A stretch of DNA of 41,803 nt, taken from NCBI RefSeq assembly GCF_022095675.1, contig NZ_JAHYSG010000107.1, positions 1 to 41,803 on the forward strand. The letters run 5' to 3'. The stretch is from Dactylosporangium sp. AC04546. GTDB taxonomy: Bacteria; Actinomycetota; Actinomycetes; Mycobacteriales; Micromonosporaceae. This document shows positions 40,837 to 41,803 of this stretch, piece by piece. The position numbers and the translations under genes are program-made. Numbering within the stretch: the first letter of the stretch is position 1; the number at the start of each line of letters is the position of its first letter. The notes beneath the pieces were generated by a model. The model saw only the letters and a list, made by a program, of their open reading frames with translations, made no database searches and was not told the origin of the DNA.

Positions 40837-41313
40837 TCAGCAGGAGCGGTAGACATAGTTTGCACGGTTCGCCGGGACGCTGCTGAGGGCGGCCTGGGAG
40901 CCGGCGGTGAACAGCGCCGAGCCGGCCCGGTACGCGCCGTCGTAGAAGGTCACCGATGTGCCGGTGTTGTTGTGGACCGACTCGGTGCGGTCCTGCCAGT
41001 ACCACGTGGCGAGGTTCTGGTACCAGCAGTCGCTGAGCTTGCCCCGCGGGTAGCCCCAGTTCGGTCGGTCGTAGAAGCAGAACCAGCCGTACGGGCAGTC
41101 GGGTGAGCCCTGCGCGCTGGCCGGCTGCCGGAGGGTGACGACGAGTGCCCCGCCGAGGTAGCTGATCGTGCCGGGCCCGGTCGGGATGCCGCCGGGGTGT
41201 TCCCGGAGGTACCGCGCGAGGTCCGTTTCCACGGCCCCCGCTCCCGCCGCGGCGGCGGCCGCGAGGACGGCCGCGAGCGCCGCCGTGATCAGTCTTTGTC
41301 GATATCGCGCCAT
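40837..41313 (-). CDS. Secreted peptidase-inhibitor I36 / beta-gamma-crystallin-like protein
   Basis: 158 residues. A Sec signal with an Ala-rich core covers about 1-27 (LITAALAAVLAAAAAAGAGA). The mature part has CPYGWFCFYDRPNWGYP with two Cys, DCWYQNLATWYW, SVHNNTGTSVTFYDG and a final Cys (YVYRSC), so two disulphides are likely. The I36 inhibitor and crystallin-like family in actinomycetes has this CPxGxxC layout. GGGGAG lies 6 bases before the ATG. An AT-rich stretch at 41370-41400 probably holds the promoter. Confidence 0.8.
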   Translation of the reverse strand: MARYRQRLITAALAAVLAAAAAAGAGAVETDLARYLREHPGGIPTGPGTISYLGGALVVTLRQPASAQGSPDCPYGWFCFYDRPNWGYPRGKLSDCWYQNLATWYWQDRTESVHNNTGTSVTFYDGAYRAGSALFTAGSQAALSSVPANRANYVYRSC

Positions 41314-41559
41314 CGATGACTCCCCATTGTGGTGTCTGCCGGGATGACGCCACGGTAGGAAGGGAGCAATCGATATTACTAGATGAGTATCAACGTTCCG
41401 TTGATCCGGAATGCACTCAGCGTGACTGAATCGCGCTGAGGCGGGGCGATGGCCGTACAATTGAACACTCGGTGCCGTTCAATCGCACGAATCCGGCCGG
41501 ATCGGGCGCACGCAGGCTCGTTGCGGCTGACCGGATCCCGACATTTCGCCCCCGAACGA

Positions 41560-41803
41560 CTATCCGATGACGTCCGTGCGACCGGCGTCGAGATAGAGGG
41601 TGTACCGCAGCTCGGCGGGTAGCCGCACCCCACCACCGGGCGGCGCGGTGACCAGCAGCTGCGCGGCACTGAGTAGCGCACCGGTCGCCTCGTCGAACAG
41701 CAGCACGTCCCGGATGGTCATGCCGTCGGCGGTGAGGTCGGCGGCGACCGCGATCCCGGGCCGCCCGGTGCGCGCACCGCCGCCCCCAGCGCCCCCGCTC
41801 ACC
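41560..41803 (-). CDS. CU044_5270-like protein, C-terminal part (truncated by window)
   Basis: Eighty codons run off the right edge with the stop at 41560. They read IAVAADLTADGMTIRDVLLF, DEATGALLSAAQLLV and ELRYTLYLDAGRTDVIG. This pattern (fold-ending IFDPATG then a final strand and VxxVG) is typical of the C-terminus of CU044_5270 family extracytoplasmic proteins, often encoded after an ECF sigma factor. Only the end is visible, so this is tentative. Confidence 0.6.
   Translation of the reverse strand, partial: VSGGAGGGGARTGRPGIAVAADLTADGMTIRDVLLFDEATGALLSAAQLLVTAPPGGGVRLPAELRYTLYLDAGRTDVIG

Overview
The window is about 41.8 kb of very GC-rich DNA (over 70% G+C by eye) with GTG/ATG starts, many 4-base ATGA gene overlaps and families typical of filamentous actinobacteria: LAL and STAND regulators, an EspR-like regulator beside an ImmA/IrrE protease, a DUF1707 protein and a DivIVA/Scy-like coiled coil. 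A Micromonosporaceae-type organism is my best guess, but no marker gene fixes the genus. I saw no rRNA, tRNA, CRISPR array, phage gene or transposase.

Positions 1-1340 hold a rearranged class F sortase and a Crp/Fnr regulator. The sortase N-terminal half lies on the minus strand and its C-terminal half on the plus strand, with a perfect 17-bp inverted repeat at the junction. Positions 1409-12072 form a compact biosynthetic locus. A minus-strand operon encodes GriI- and GriH-like 3-amino-4-hydroxybenzoate enzymes, an amidohydrolase, a PaaK-like ligase, a flavin monooxygenase and a PhzD/EntB-type isochorismatase. It is divergent from a PhzE-like ADIC synthase coupled to a giant LAL regulator, and a mini-LAL regulator closes the other end. 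Two aminohydroxybenzoate routes plus a ligase and an amidohydrolase suggest a benzoxazole or aryl-amide metabolite.

Positions 12077-18469 carry a small-enzyme operon (PPOX, DUF1801, VOC) divergent from a two-gene unit. That unit is a LuxR-HTH/STAND/helical-repeat protein followed 4 bases later by a CHAT protease-dynamin GTPase fusion. This pair is the best candidate for an undescribed conflict or cell-death system. Positions 18505-24270 hold a flavin monooxygenase with a TetR-like partner, a MerR-thioredoxin operon with a perfect 20-bp operator palindrome, a haloalkane dehalogenase and an ImmA/IrrE protease. That protease is followed by a MAB_1171c-type membrane protein and an EspR-like regulator.

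Positions 26020-31473 hold a solenoid-repeat protein, a lower-GC gap with a BMP-lipoprotein-like fragment, a divergent Rrf2/NAD(P)-binding pair with two tandem operators, and a two-component system whose kinase has a glycine-rich ATP-lid insertion. Positions 31607-41803 are mostly housekeeping: a Tat multicopper oxidase with a membrane partner, a sugar transporter, an SPFH protein, a DivIVA-like coiled coil, DUF1707, SnoaL-like, SIMPL and SurE proteins, a siderophore-interacting reductase, a secreted I36-like protein and a truncated gene at the right edge.
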